Of a stretch of 64,000 bases of DNA, positions 31,658 to 43,303 are shown piece by piece. The DNA lies in the NCBI GenBank assembly GCA_015227615.1, contig JAALGZ010000044.1, positions 62,001 through 126,000 of the forward strand. The letters are read 5' to 3'. The position numbers were made by a program, and so were the translations under genes. A model generated the notes under the pieces. The model saw only the letters and a program-made list of their open reading frames with translations. It ran no database searches and was not told the origin of the DNA. The DNA is from Labyrinthula sp. Ha. Its lineage: Eukaryota; Sar; Bigyra; Labyrinthulida; Labyrinthulaceae. Within the stretch, counting starts at the first letter, position 1, and each line of letters starts with the position of its first letter.

Positions 31658-32698
31658 CTAGAAACTAATTTTTAATTCTTCTTCACAAGTCTTTAAACAT
31701 TCTTTCCAATCTCCTTCATTTCTAATTGCTCTTTCCAATATATTCCAAACAGTTTTCATAAATCCAGGTTTTTGTTTTCCATAATTTGAAAAAATTTTTG
31801 GTTTTCCAAATGCAACATAATTAGGTGCAATAAAATCTCCTGATTTAATATTTTCACCAAAAGATGCTTCAACTAAAGTTAAACAACCATCAGCAGCAGA
31901 TTGCATAACTGGTGGAAAAAATATACTTGTTGAAAGTTCATCAAAAAATCTTGAAATAGAATTTGGAGCATTATTTTTTTCTGCTGATTTCGTTATTTTT
32001 GTTGCTGAAACTCCTGGATCTGCTACACAACAAGTTAAAGAGGGAAATCTTCTTCCAAGTTCAAGACAAAATATTGCTGTACAAATTTTACTATTTCCAT
32101 ATCTATCAGCAATATCTTTTGAAGAATTTGTTCCAATTAACTCTTCCTTTTGTTCTTTAGTTAGCTTTTTACAATTCTTTAATCCATTCTTTTTAAATTT
32201 TGTAGTAAATCTTGTAACTGAAGATTGAAACACAATTCTTGCAGAAGGTGATTCAAGTAAGCTATTCAAAAGAAGATTTGTAAGCAAAGCATGCGACAAA
32301 AAGTTAACTTGCATTGTAATATCAAATCCATCTTCAGTAAGCTGGTTTGTAAGGAAACAAACCCCGGCGTTATTCATGAGTACATCTAAACTGTCATTAC
32401 TTTCTCTCAAGTAATCATTTACTTCTTTTGCTGCTTCTTGAACACTTTTAAACGAAGAAAGGTCACAATTTACAGAAACAATTCTTGTAGAACTCTCTTC
32501 TTCTTTTAGTTCACCAATTGCTTCTCTAAGTACGGATGACTCTCTGTTCAACAAAAAGAGAACCTTTACATTTTTCTTAACACAAAACTTTGCTGCTTCA
32601 AAACCACAACCTGAACTTGTTCCTGTTATTGCAACAACTTTATCTTCTAAATTAGGAGAAGTTTGAAAGTATTCGTCAAAATAAACTGTTTCTGGCAT
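31658..32698 (-). CDS. Short-chain dehydrogenase/reductase
   Basis: Encodes 346 residues with the classical SDR Rossmann fold. It has the cofactor motif TGTSSGCG (residues ~25-32), the NNAG motif in LDVLMNNAGVCF, the active-site Ser in IVFQSSVTRF, and the catalytic YxxxK as YGNSK. Its length and the ~45-residue segment between Ser and Tyr resemble the retinol dehydrogenase / WWOX-like group. The substrate cannot be predicted. The Arg in LNRES after the second strand would favour NADP(H). There is no N-terminal membrane anchor. Convergent with the leucine-rich gene ending at 31636. Confidence 0.9.
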   Translation of the reverse strand: MPETVYFDEYFQTSPNLEDKVVAITGTSSGCGFEAAKFCVKKNVKVLFLLNRESSVLREAIGELKEEESSTRIVSVNCDLSSFKSVQEAAKEVNDYLRESNDSLDVLMNNAGVCFLTNQLTEDGFDITMQVNFLSHALLTNLLLNSLLESPSARIVFQSSVTRFTTKFKKNGLKNCKKLTKEQKEELIGTNSSKDIADRYGNSKICTAIFCLELGRRFPSLTCCVADPGVSATKITKSAEKNNAPNSISRFFDELSTSIFFPPVMQSAADGCLTLVEASFGENIKSGDFIAPNYVAFGKPKIFSNYGKQKPGFMKTVWNILERAIRNEGDWKECLKTCEEELKISF

Positions 32699-35600
32699 TG
32701 TTTTTTAGTTTTTTTTTGTATGCTGGTTTTTTAATGTTAAAGTTACTCTATTGTTCTATACCTGTAATATACGTTATTATCAGTGCAATACATTATCCTT
32801 TCTATTTTATATTTTCTACCAGTAGTCATATTCCATTCCAATATTATATGCATAATTTTTTGATAAATTATATTATATTCAATACCGTTTTAGTACCAGT
32901 ATTGTGTTAATTACTTAGAATGAATTTAACTATGGTTAGATAGCGTCAGTACAAATTCTTGTTTTAACAGCATAATCTCGTAAAAGAAAACTGTTACAAA
33001 AAAAAATTCGGTATTGATATATATTTCGTCCAATTAAATATTAATACAAATATTTAAGTTTACTTTCCTTATTTAGTTTTATAGAATTACTGTATTCTTA
33101 AGTTTATTACTCTCAATATCTTATATTAATATCGGTATTTTACAAAGTTCTCATAAAAAAACTCGTATAATGTATAAAAGTAACTGGTTCGTTGTAGTCA
33201 AAGCAAAACGATAAGTTGGGCAGATTATATGTTTTGCTATTACTTGCTGAGATATATCAATTCTAAATTATCACTGGGTTACATTAAAATAAGTTCTCTT
33301 AAACTAATTCATGCTGCAAATAGCACCATGAAAAAAAAAGGAAGTCACCTCACAGAGTGTGCAGTTATAAATGAAGAAGAATGATAAATTCTTAGATTAC
33401 CTTTGGTTTGTATTAGAATCTTATCTGTAGAAGTACACTGCATACGAGATTTATAACCAGTTGACAGAGAAAACATAACAAAAGCCAGGAGTGCTAGTCA
33501 CATAAAGTTGCATTTTTTCTTGTTCCTGTTGTGTTCTAACTTAAGTTTCCTTTTTTCTATTCATATATTCAGCACTGTTACCTAATCTCTGTATTGTTTT
33601 ACACTTATTCTAATTTGAATTATTTAATACAATGTGATGTGACAGAACTTGTACCAGGCACAAAGGAATATATGAATTATTGTCCAAGGTGTAAGACTCC
33701 AGAGGGTGGTTCAGTGATTATGATGATCCTTAACTCTTCCCTGTATTATCGCCGACTATTTGCAACCAAATGGTTGGATGTCAAGATTAACTCATTTCTT
33801 AAGTTGGAACTCTATAAGAAAGCTTTACCGCTGAGATGGAAACATGGTTCGGATATAATTTTTTTAAATCCACACCTACAGGAGTTTGAAGATTACATTA
33901 TTTCATATTGTTAGAAATTCAGTATAGCCTTGACTCAGAAAATACTCCAAGTGGCCGAATATGGTTGTACCAGGACAAGAATATCTTGTTCTAAACTCTT
34001 ACCTAATTTTTTTATTCCCTCGTGGTATGGTTTGCCCCTTGTTATGGTATCTTTTTAAAAGGTACCTGTTTTTCTCTCTCTATTAAACAAAAAAAAGCCA
34101 AAAGATTGACCATGTTAAGTACCTGAATAGCACATTTTTTTACGAAAAGGGCTATCGCTTCAGGAAGGAAATCATTCCTGTTTCGATAAACAAAATAAAT
34201 ATGATAGTAATTAATTTTAAATGGACAGTAAGGCAGGAGCTGAGAAAGTACAATAAGAAGACATTGTGTTATTCTTCTGACTATGCAAAATTGTTAACCA
34301 CAAAAACATAATTATCAAATTTAATAGCCTCGCAACATCTTCTAACGAGTTTATTATAGTAGCTTCTCCTCTAAAGCCTGACTTAGCTTATCTGGAACTT
34401 AGATGGTTGGTAGAATTGGCTTCAAGTCTAATTCTGGGGATTTTTTCTAATATAACCAAGAATAATAAGGAGAACACAGCACAAGAAAAAAAAAGAAAAA
34501 TTTTGGACACCCCAACAAAGCTTTAGGCTGCTTTTTAGAATACGCGGGTTAATTCTCCATGGCAAACCAGCTTCCAACATGCGCGATTTTGGTATTCTAC
34601 CATTGGGTTCTGCCAAACAGAAAGGGATCTGTTTTGAACTAAATATTATTCCTAGATAACAAGCCATCTGGAAAAGAAGCCTTAGCCTTAAACACCAAGA
34701 TCGCTGAGCAATTTCTCAAGCTGTGAACAATGACCAAAAATTTCGAGGTATTTTAAATCGACAATACATTAGAGCTACTTAGAACACCAAAGGAAGAAAG
34801 CACCATCTCTACACGACAGTTTCTCTATTAACCCTAAGAGTTCTTAGTTTCTATGTTACCACTAAGCGCCCAACAGACTAATTGGTAAAAGGCAATAAGA
34901 ATATCTTTCAAACAATAAATGTATCTCTACTCATCCTGAGATCCTCGGAAATGCAGATGGGGTAAACAAAATCTAATGACTTACCACGCAGTTATTCAAT
35001 AAAGGAAACACATAAGCCTGTTTGACGGCTTCTTCGTCAAAAACATGGATTTGATATATTAGTTATGGGTAGTTATGCTATAAATTGCTGTACTTGTGCA
35101 TTGGAGATATTTCTAGTTTACATGTTTGCATCCGTAACACTATCTTTTTATCAGAGATTCTACGAAATTTGAATATTCAAATACAACATGATGTTTTGTC
35201 TTTATTATATTCATAAAAAAAGGAAATTACATGGATAATAGGTTTATGATTATCAAGAAGAAAAACCTTTTATTCAGCGACTCGAAATGCTACTATCAAC
35301 TCATACTATATGAGGAGCTTAATTAGCTTAGTATCATTAGAGTTACTGTAGGTTGTTACTTATGCTGTTTGTGTTCATGTTATCTTATATATATATTACT
35401 GGTTATATTTTCAATTCCTGTAACTATAGTTATCCATACTGTACTTACTTCCTCTCTTCTACAGAAGCCAAATTTTGTCTAAGACTAAGGGCATGAAACT
35501 TATCAAAGCTATATCAATGAGAGATACAACACACCTATTCAGAGACCATAAAAGATATTTGATTTAAACAACAGGAAATACTAATTTAAGAGACAATGAA

Positions 35601-38179
35601 TACAAGTTACCTTAACTATGACTCAAAGAGTAAAAAGTTACTATTCCCCATAACCTTGTTAGCGAGTAACTTGAGCGATAAATGAAACACGAGTTGCAGA
35701 ATAAAGCTAACTAGAGACATAGAAACCAGGATCCCTATTGCTCGACACATATCTATGCCTTTAATAATATAACTCCAATAAAATATGATCGGATCTTCAC
35801 TTAGAACATCAGGTTTAAATATAATTCAGCTATCAAGCTGTAATTTAACGCAGGTCGAGCTTACAACAAGCAGCATTATATATCAAAATCCACAGATAAG
35901 AAGAAATTTAAGGGCCCAGTGTTTTATGTATTGCATAAATTGATTTTTCTTCAGATTCTTAAGAATTCTATCACCAAGTCTATCTTGCTTAATTTACATT
36001 CAAATTTTCTTAAAGTTGTTAAGAAACAGAAACTTATGAAGATGAAGAGAACTCTTGTCCATAATGAATTGCGCGAAATTCGATAGTAGCCAATTTAAAG
36101 AATAAAAAATACATAGCTAAAAACTTAAACACCCTCCTGTTAAATTTCAACTCTTTAAAGATAGAAGCGAAAAGTCTCTAAACGAGCTCATATATTATAT
36201 CAGTTTGCAAAGTTTAAAAGCGAAGAAAGAGTTATCCCATGCAGATCTCTGGGCTATACCTTACTTTTACCTTCAAATATCGAGAATGATATGTATCTGC
36301 GATGCGTTACTACCGAAGCAAGAGGGAACAGCACTAGTATTAACTGGTCCGAAACAACCACCTAGAAGTCACCATAGAGGAGAATATTATTATACTTGAG
36401 AATAATTCCAAGTAAACTAAATTGGAAACTGTGGAAAAAATGATGCCCCTTCCAGGAAGTTTTAAATTAATATATTTTAACAACAACACCAACATTCATC
36501 AATGGAATTGAACTCCAATAAACTCTGGTTTACGTTTCAGGAGGAATGTTAGCAATAGCCTGGTTTTCTCCGGATTTACTGGATATGTTTTAAGAAATAA
36601 GCATACTTTATTCAATCTAAGACCGATGATGGACATATAAATAATTGTAACCTTATGAAGGTTTCGCAAAATTACTAAAAAAGTATATCTGTTACTCATA
36701 AACTGAAGTTATCAGCAATGAAAGTATCAGTTATGTATATATATATATCATCCCTAAAAATTCTTGAATCATTTCTAAACAGGAAATTCTTGGTACTAGA
36801 ATAATTATTACAATGGAATAAACCTTCACAACTGTTACAGAAAAATTGTGTGGTATATTTAAACTATATTGAAATATATACCATAGTTATCTTTGTGCCA
36901 AAAAGAGCTCGGCCTTAATGCAAGGAACATCTCATTGTGTGATATATTCATCATTGCCGGTTTTGTTACATAAGCAACTCTTACTTAGAGAATATAGGAC
37001 TCATCCAATGAATATCCAATGTCATCTAGGGTTTATCTACGGGTATTTTAGTGAGAGAAAAGAACTAACCCAATTGGTTAGAACGAGTTTGACATTCTTA
37101 GAAGAGCTCCTTTTCTTGTAGAGCTTCATATTAGAACCATTTTTCAATTTTCATTACAGCTAATTATTTTATCTCTTTAATTTCTACAAGTTCTCTTAAT
37201 TTACTACCACTACAATTTCCTGCAAATGAAATTATATATATATATACTAAAGTTACAAGGGTTTTCAAGCTACAAGAAACATCTAATTTGGAGTATGGTA
37301 TATTTTTAATAACATAGAAACATAATTATCTTCATTCAACAGTTTATTTGAAAAAAATGAACAATAATATATAATCTTATAATTCACTTATTAGCAAAAA
37401 GGTAAAATAAGGCCTTATTACAGAAACATTTTGTTTGTGAGTTGAACCTTCATAGCACAATCCAGTACCACGAACAAGACATGATGTTAGTGATTATTGT
37501 ACTAATGGAATATAATATGCATAATAACAAGCAAACCAATCATCATTGAAATCCATTTTAAACATAGCATTCTATTTTAAACACCCACATTTTTTTTTGT
37601 CCAGCGAAAAAATATTTCTACACCAAAAGAACTATAAGCTGGAAAGAATCACAAGAATACTATATCTCTTGGTCCATAAATGGCGTTAGCATGACATCAA
37701 AGTGTCAATTCAAAATCTAAGAAGATATTTTGGCTCAGTTTCATATCTCTAGATCAACACTTAACATATAACGTGCTTATCAATATTTGCCTATACCATT
37801 TAAAAAACTGGATCCATCATACAAGCTGGTCACCGTTTCAACAACCATGCAGAAGAAATCTGACAAACTCTATCTGCAAAAATTACGTAAACTCAGGGGT
37901 TACTAACCCAGGAGAGGAAGTCAAAGATAAAAATTAGTCAGGTAAAGTGGATAAAGGCGCCTTCTTCTCCACTTCATACTCAAACCTATATTTTTCTTTG
38001 TTTGCAATATTCATACTGGAAATAGCAAAATGAATATTACCACCCCGCACAAATGTCACCAGAGAGAGGCTCGATAGCAAGCAATGCGTTGCAAATCTAG
38101 AGGTCTAGTCACATATTATTGATTCTACTATTCCATCGAAATGCAAGCATAACATTTCCGAATATTCAATTACCTAACC
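32699..38179. other. Gene desert, no certain gene
   Basis: About 5.5 kb of AT-rich DNA. The longest open frame, 33594-33914 (+, 106 codons), contains CPRCKTPEGG and a mixed composition less biased than its surroundings. It might be a remnant of a gene or transposable element, but nothing supports a function. The remaining frames are short and featureless. AT microsatellites lie near 36736-36748 and 37227-37240. Confidence 0.45.
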
Positions 38180-39545
38180 ATGGATCATGGGCTCGGACTA
38201 TTTGACTCCGGAGTCAGATACTCCTCGCGATCTCATTGGTCAGATCTATTCCAATTTTTTTTCACCATACTTCGTCTGAATAATCGAGGCGCAGAATCGT
38301 GATTTCCCATACTTCGTCTGAATAATGGAGGCACAGAATGGCGATTTCCCATAGACAAAAAAGAGAGGGCGATTGGGACAATGTGAAGTGTACTAGAAGA
38401 TATCAAATAAATATTAAAAGTTAAGAAACAATAAAATCTGAAGTTACCTAACCCTAGCGTAGCGGGGGAGCCTTTCATGCTCCCCGCGTCTTTAAAAATG
38501 GCCCCCATGACTCAGCCCTCGATGAAGATGAGGATGGATTTAAATCTTTTTCCATAGCTTGAATACAGAAACTTGAAAATATGTGTAGAAGTTAATAACT
38601 AAACATATGAACTGAAATAATTAAAAGTTTAAGACAAATAATTTTGAAAACTGAAATTCAGAAGATTTAGATATTTGTTAAAATTAAAATTTAAAAATTA
38701 AGTGGGTTCTTATTCTAATCTAGGTACAAGCGTTTTTTTCAAACTTGTTTTCTTTTATTCAATTTAGCTGCAACTTTCTTATCCAAATTTGTTTTCTTTA
38801 TTCATTCTTTTCGTTGGTTTTTAATTTCAGATTTGTTGGTTTGTTTTTTTCAAAAAAAAATTGGGAAATTAAGAATCCGATCAATGAGATTCAGGAGTAT
38901 CTGACTCCAGAGTCAAAAGATTCTATTCGATGGATCATCGTGTATCGGGAACAAAGTAGTACTCTCCATATTGTCACTACATTTGAGATATTCTATAGAT
39001 CATTCGCAGTTATTAAGAAAATAGCATTGATGGAAATAATTGAAGAAAAAAGAGGTGTGAAAGGTGATTTAATCTCAAAGATACCAATTTGCTCAAATGA
39101 AAAAGCAAGGAGAATTGAGCTTAACAGAAACTCGCTTTATGAACAATTCGCAGCAAAATACGCAATAACACTCTTGATATCTGTATCAATTAGTTTCAAC
39201 AAGCGGATGACTCAGATAAGGTACAATGTGGTTGTTATGTATGGTAGTCTTAACCGATCTTGATACTTCTATGTCTCTAGAGTAGATTTCAAGAAAAATA
39301 ACTCTAACGTACTGAAAACTTTATCATGCATGAACCACACCACGCGGAACGAGACTTGGCAAAATAAATTGAATATACCATTAAGGCACTTTTAATATAA
39401 ACTGCTTATGAACAAATTAAGTTTTTTTGTTAATGAGGGAAGATTGCAGATAGTAGTATTTATTCCTGCTGACTATTTAATATACGCAGACATTCCTGAT
39501 ATGATAAACATGCTTGTGAAAATTATGAAAGCAAAGTTTTAACAT
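38180..39545. other. Coding-like remnants with an inverted duplication, origin unknown
   Basis: The minus-strand frame 38508-38233 and the plus-strand frame 38745-39263 (172 codons) share a stretch read as KKNW...EYLTPES on opposite strands. The nucleotide match is about 38181-38262 against 38856-38935, inverted. The left copy also holds two 42-bp tandem units (38265-38306 and 38307-38348) that read as (M)GN(R/H)(H/D)S(V/A)P(P/R)LFRRS in frame. A further 44-codon coding-like frame (MNKLSFFVNEGRLQIVVF) lies near 39408-39542. This looks like the decayed debris of a gene or mobile element inserted twice. No family was recognised. Confidence 0.5.
38462..38487. repeat. GC-rich hairpin
   Basis: GCGGGGGAGC pairs with GCTCCCCGC across a 7-nt loop, with one bulged G. 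It sits beside CCTAACCCTAGCG, which resembles the complement of the GC-rich TAGGGTTAGG region at the 3' end of the LINE. It stands out in AT-rich DNA. Confidence 0.7.
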
Positions 39546-40953
39546 GAACATGGTGAAGTTGTGGATTTCCATTTTGGATCATAACTCGCACATTCCATTC
39601 AAACATGTCTATTACTGGTAGCATCTCATATTCAATATTATATTCAACAATAACTTGAACCTTCAAAAAAAATACCATACCTTTAACTAATCCCTATCAG
39701 GAATCCTTAATGAAGACTCTTTTATAACATAAAGCAACACCAAGAGATTATCAGTATTGTAAATTTCATTGAACTTCAAGGAATACATGTGTTGCCCTAT
39801 GTAGCTCACCCTTTTTCCCAACATAGGGCGTTACGAACTTCTAATACTGATTAGAAGCTCAGAGAACAGTATGATATTTATTTAAAAGAAAATATTAAGC
39901 TCTAAGATACGATGCTCTTAAGATGGAAATTCTATTGTATATATTTACCACAGTTTCTTTACTAATGGCCCTGGAAGACAGTCTCTTGATTGATTTATCA
40001 TCTTTTTAGACTAAAGTTTAAATAGATTTAGATAAAACCTTGATTCAGAAAGGCTTATTAAGGGGACAAAGGCTAAGTATGTCGAGAAGATTTGACTTCC
40101 TGTTGTTTAAAGGGAATCAATGATATTTCATACTCTCCTAGATTTATATTTAAGATAAGAGTCTATGTTGATAAAAACCAAGTAAACGCAATATATAGAA
40201 TAACACCACAACTGAAAGAGACAGGTTTTTAGATGCCACAATATAATCTAAGAAGCAATAGCTTGAAGCAATGTATATGAGAAATGCTTATCTTGAGGCA
40301 AGATAGAGCCTCGTTGACTCTGATATAAAGGTACTTAATAGGAAGAGGATATTTTTAATAAACTATAAATTGGATCATTGCAAATTAGGGAAGGTGCTGT
40401 TTTTTCTAATATTTCAATATTCAAACTAGAGTATTTCTAGTTTCCAAGTTAGAGTTGGTAACTTTACAATTAGCTCGGAACTAGCAAATGTACTTAATTC
40501 TTGAATATAAGAGTAGAATTAAGATTTATTTCATGCTTTAATATTTTTTAAATTCTTATACAAGAAAATAACCAAAGTGGCTCATCTCGGTAAAAGCAAT
40601 TGGTTGCATCTCTAGGAAAATGTTAAAAGTTAAAATGGGCTAATCGATGAATGAATGTGTAATTCAATACATAATTCACCTTAAGCTTAATCATCCACAC
40701 ACTACAAATAGAAACTATTTGCTAGAGCTATACAAAGTCTAAACAACTTTTCATTTGAGAATACAAAATAAAGTACAATATCTAGGTAATCTATGTATAA
40801 ACCTCTGGAAAAAGAAGAAATATAGGCTTATGATGATTAAAAGGGAACTATTATTGGTTTATTAACTAAATTGCTACTAAAATCGTTTAATTTTCCTACT
40901 GAGGTAAATAATACCTTGTCAAATATGTACACTAAAAGTTCAGTGTACAGGTA
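39546..40953. other. Intergenic, no gene recognised
   Basis: AT-rich with short open frames only. It forms the 3' flank of the minus-strand AlaX gene. Confidence 0.5.
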
Positions 40954-41814
40954 TTAAACGGTATATGTGATCTTAGTTACACCTTTTTTCGTTTGAATCT
41001 TTTCAATTTTTAATCCTTTTAATACCTCTGGATTTCTTACATGTGTTCCTCCACAAAGACATCCTTTTTGATAACTTGCTTTGCCACCAATAAACACAAT
41101 TCTTCTCAAGTTCTCATCCATAATAATATCTTTTTGTTTATCACTGTCATATTTTCCTATCTCCTTAAAATCCACTTCGATATCTTTTAAACTAATTTCA
41201 AATCCTTGAATCCGTTCGTCTTCTTTCGGAACAAAAAAAACTTTTGTTTCATCATAATCTTCTTTTCCAAAATACTCATCTACTTTGTTCTGAAGTTTTT
41301 GTTTCAACTCATCTTTTTTAGAATTATCAATTTTTCCTTTATATTCAACATAGGATAAACCAGGAAAATGAGAACCTTTATATGGAGTCAAATGTTTAAG
41401 TTCTTCAACTTGTGCTTGAAACACATCTATAAAGTGACCAGCAGAATGAGGACTTGCATTAATTAGTCTTTTATCACTGTCAACTATCAAATTAACTTCT
41501 TCATCTGGATTTAACTCAATTTTATTTTGAGAAGAAACTATGTGTAAGATATTTTTTCCATCTTTTATAGATTTTAGTAGGTTAAAGTTATTTGTTGAAG
41601 ATTTTATTATTCCTGCATCGCTTGGTTGTCCACCACCTTGAGGATGAAATATTGTTTCATCCAATATGAGAGAATGAAATAAATGGGGTTGCTGCTCAGA
41701 GGATATTTTTATTTTATATTCTGTTAAGTCTTCAACCAAGAGAGGCTTTGATTGTTGTACTCTTGCTTTAGTTTCGTACAAGTATGTATCTAGAAAATAT
41801 ATTGGGGCTGACAT
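40954..41814 (-). CDS. AlaX-type alanyl-tRNA editing protein, paralogue 1
   Basis: Encodes 286 residues of a free-standing editing domain that hydrolyses mischarged Ser- or Gly-tRNA(Ala). It lacks the aminoacylation core of AlaRS. The N-terminal barrel carries ETIFHPQGGGQPSDAG (residues ~54-69), the typical T/E-x-FyPxGGGQPxD motif. The metal site is formed by HSAGH (H123, H127) and by C254/H258 in CLCGGTHV. The C-terminal strand KKGVTKITYTV is conserved in its paralogue. Size and motifs fit the AlaX-M / AARSD1-like type. A second copy lies 1.5 kb away on the opposite strand. Confidence 0.92.
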   Translation of the reverse strand: MSAPIYFLDTYLYETKARVQQSKPLLVEDLTEYKIKISSEQQPHLFHSLILDETIFHPQGGGQPSDAGIIKSSTNNFNLLKSIKDGKNILHIVSSQNKIELNPDEEVNLIVDSDKRLINASPHSAGHFIDVFQAQVEELKHLTPYKGSHFPGLSYVEYKGKIDNSKKDELKQKLQNKVDEYFGKEDYDETKVFFVPKEDERIQGFEISLKDIEVDFKEIGKYDSDKQKDIIMDENLRRIVFIGGKASYQKGCLCGGTHVRNPEVLKGLKIEKIQTKKGVTKITYTV

Positions 41815-42106
41815 TTGGGAAACAATACTGGAAAAACCCCTTTTGAGCTCCTTTTGAATGATTTTTGATAACGATCTTTAATGAAAAACTGTAAGAAATA
41901 GCTTCTCTAATTTTGATTTTGGCTTCCTTGAGTTTTCTTAGAAAAAACTTGTACAACTCAAAGTTTAGTAATGTCATATTGCATCCAATAGAGGTTTCTA
42001 AGAAATTTCTAAGAATACAAAACGTTTCTAATTCTATTTCTATGATGAAAAGAAAGATCAAATATGAAAATATAAATAAAGAGTTAATGTCATCCTTTAT
42101 ATAATT

Positions 42107-43188
42107 TTAAAATATTTTTTTTCTTCTTTCTATAATTGTTTTTCCATAGGGCTGTCTGTTGCAATTCCAATCCGGGCCTAAGAACTGTATATTTTTCTTC
42201 ATTTTATCAAAAGGACTGTCTCTAATACTTATTTCTACAGGTTGAAAAGATAAGATACCTTCAACACCACTTTGTAGCAATGCTACTGTATGTTGTGCTA
42301 CATATTTTACCATCTTTTCCCCGTTCAAAAAAATTAAATTAAACTCAAGTTCAAATTTCTCCAAGGAGTTTACAGAAAATAGCATGCCAAAGATTGCTTT
42401 TACTACAGGATTCATCAGTATCTCTGAGAAGAATGTAATACCCATTGTAATTTGTTTCAATTTGCTCTTTGCTTTACTTTTTCTAGTTGAAAATAAAGTT
42501 TTGCAAATTAATGCAACATGTTCTGAGCCTTGAATGAAGACTCTATTCAGGTACATAAGCGCTTCCATAGAGGTATATCTCCTAAGACAAATATCTAGCA
42601 TGGTTGAAGGAATATCAAGACAAACTCCTTTTTCACGCAAGTATAAAATTCTTTTGCCACTAAACAGACGATTCGCTTCTGTTGGGATATAGTCGTTGTT
42701 CATAGTAAGAATATCAGAAGTATTTACATAAAGCAAACAATTGAAGAGCAGTTCTAAACCTCCTCCATCTAAACTGTATAATATATTACTTGGAAATTCC
42801 ACCTTTTTAAGTTTTTTTCTAGAACTTTTTGAGATTTGCTCAAGAATTTCTGGTATGCACCAAAGATTCTCTGTCATCCTAAAGGAAATTTTCGTTATGT
42901 TTTTGAAACCTGAAAGGTTTTTTGCTAAACTCTAAATATTATTTTCTCTATGTTTGGAATATCCATGTTAATTATCACTTCAGTAATGGAGTGTTGTTCT
43001 GTGACGATCTGAAAAAAGCCAAAGTGTCCAATGTAGTGTGAACCCCGCAGAGAAGTTCCTTGTGTTATTTCAAGTTTGTGGTCATCAGATTTCCAGTGAA
43101 AATAATCAACAAGATCTAAGTTTGATAGTTTATATGTTTCATAATTCCTAACTTTTTTCTTTTCAAAGAAATTGAAGATTCTTCTCAT
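42107..43188 (-). CDS. Leucine-rich unknown protein D, probable 47-nt intron
   Basis: The two open segments are 43188-42979 and 42931-42107. The first begins MRRIFNFFEKKKVRNYE and would otherwise stop at a TAG. Removing a GT-AG segment at 42978-42932 (47 nt) joins HSITE to SLAKNLSGFKNITKISF in frame, giving a good LRR-like phrase and about 344 residues. The alternative is a one-base frameshift near 42925. The protein is Leu/Ile/Phe/Lys-rich with phrases such as LKKVEFPSNILY and LEKFELEFNLIFL. It is flanked by the two AlaX paralogues and starts 115 bp from the divergent one. Function unknown. Confidence 0.65.
42932..42978 (-). other. Probable 47-nt intron in leucine-rich gene D
   Basis: Begins GTGATAATTAAC and ends ATATTTAG on the coding strand. 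Splicing restores the frame between the two exons. It is longer than the other introns in the window and has a GTG rather than GTA start, so a frameshift remains possible. Confidence 0.5.
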
Positions 43189-43303
43189 TCTCTATACAGG
43201 AATTCTTTCTCTTCTTGAACTGCCCAGTTTACTAATAAATGAAATGCCACGTGGACTAGTGCATTGTGGTAATGACGTGGCAGAAATAGAGAAATCTCAA
43301 AGA

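Noticed and set aside
33594-33914. 106-codon frame with CPRCKTPEGG as a zinc-ribbon gene
   Set aside because: Only one Cys pair is visible and there is no supporting context; left as a remark in the desert entry.
41768-42061. 97-codon minus-strand frame overlapping the AlaX 1 start
   Set aside because: It overlaps a well-supported gene start in another frame and has no motif of its own.
43172-43303. N-terminal extension of AlaX paralogue 2
   Set aside because: The extra 44 residues have no counterpart in paralogue 1, and the alignment starts at the Met at 43304.
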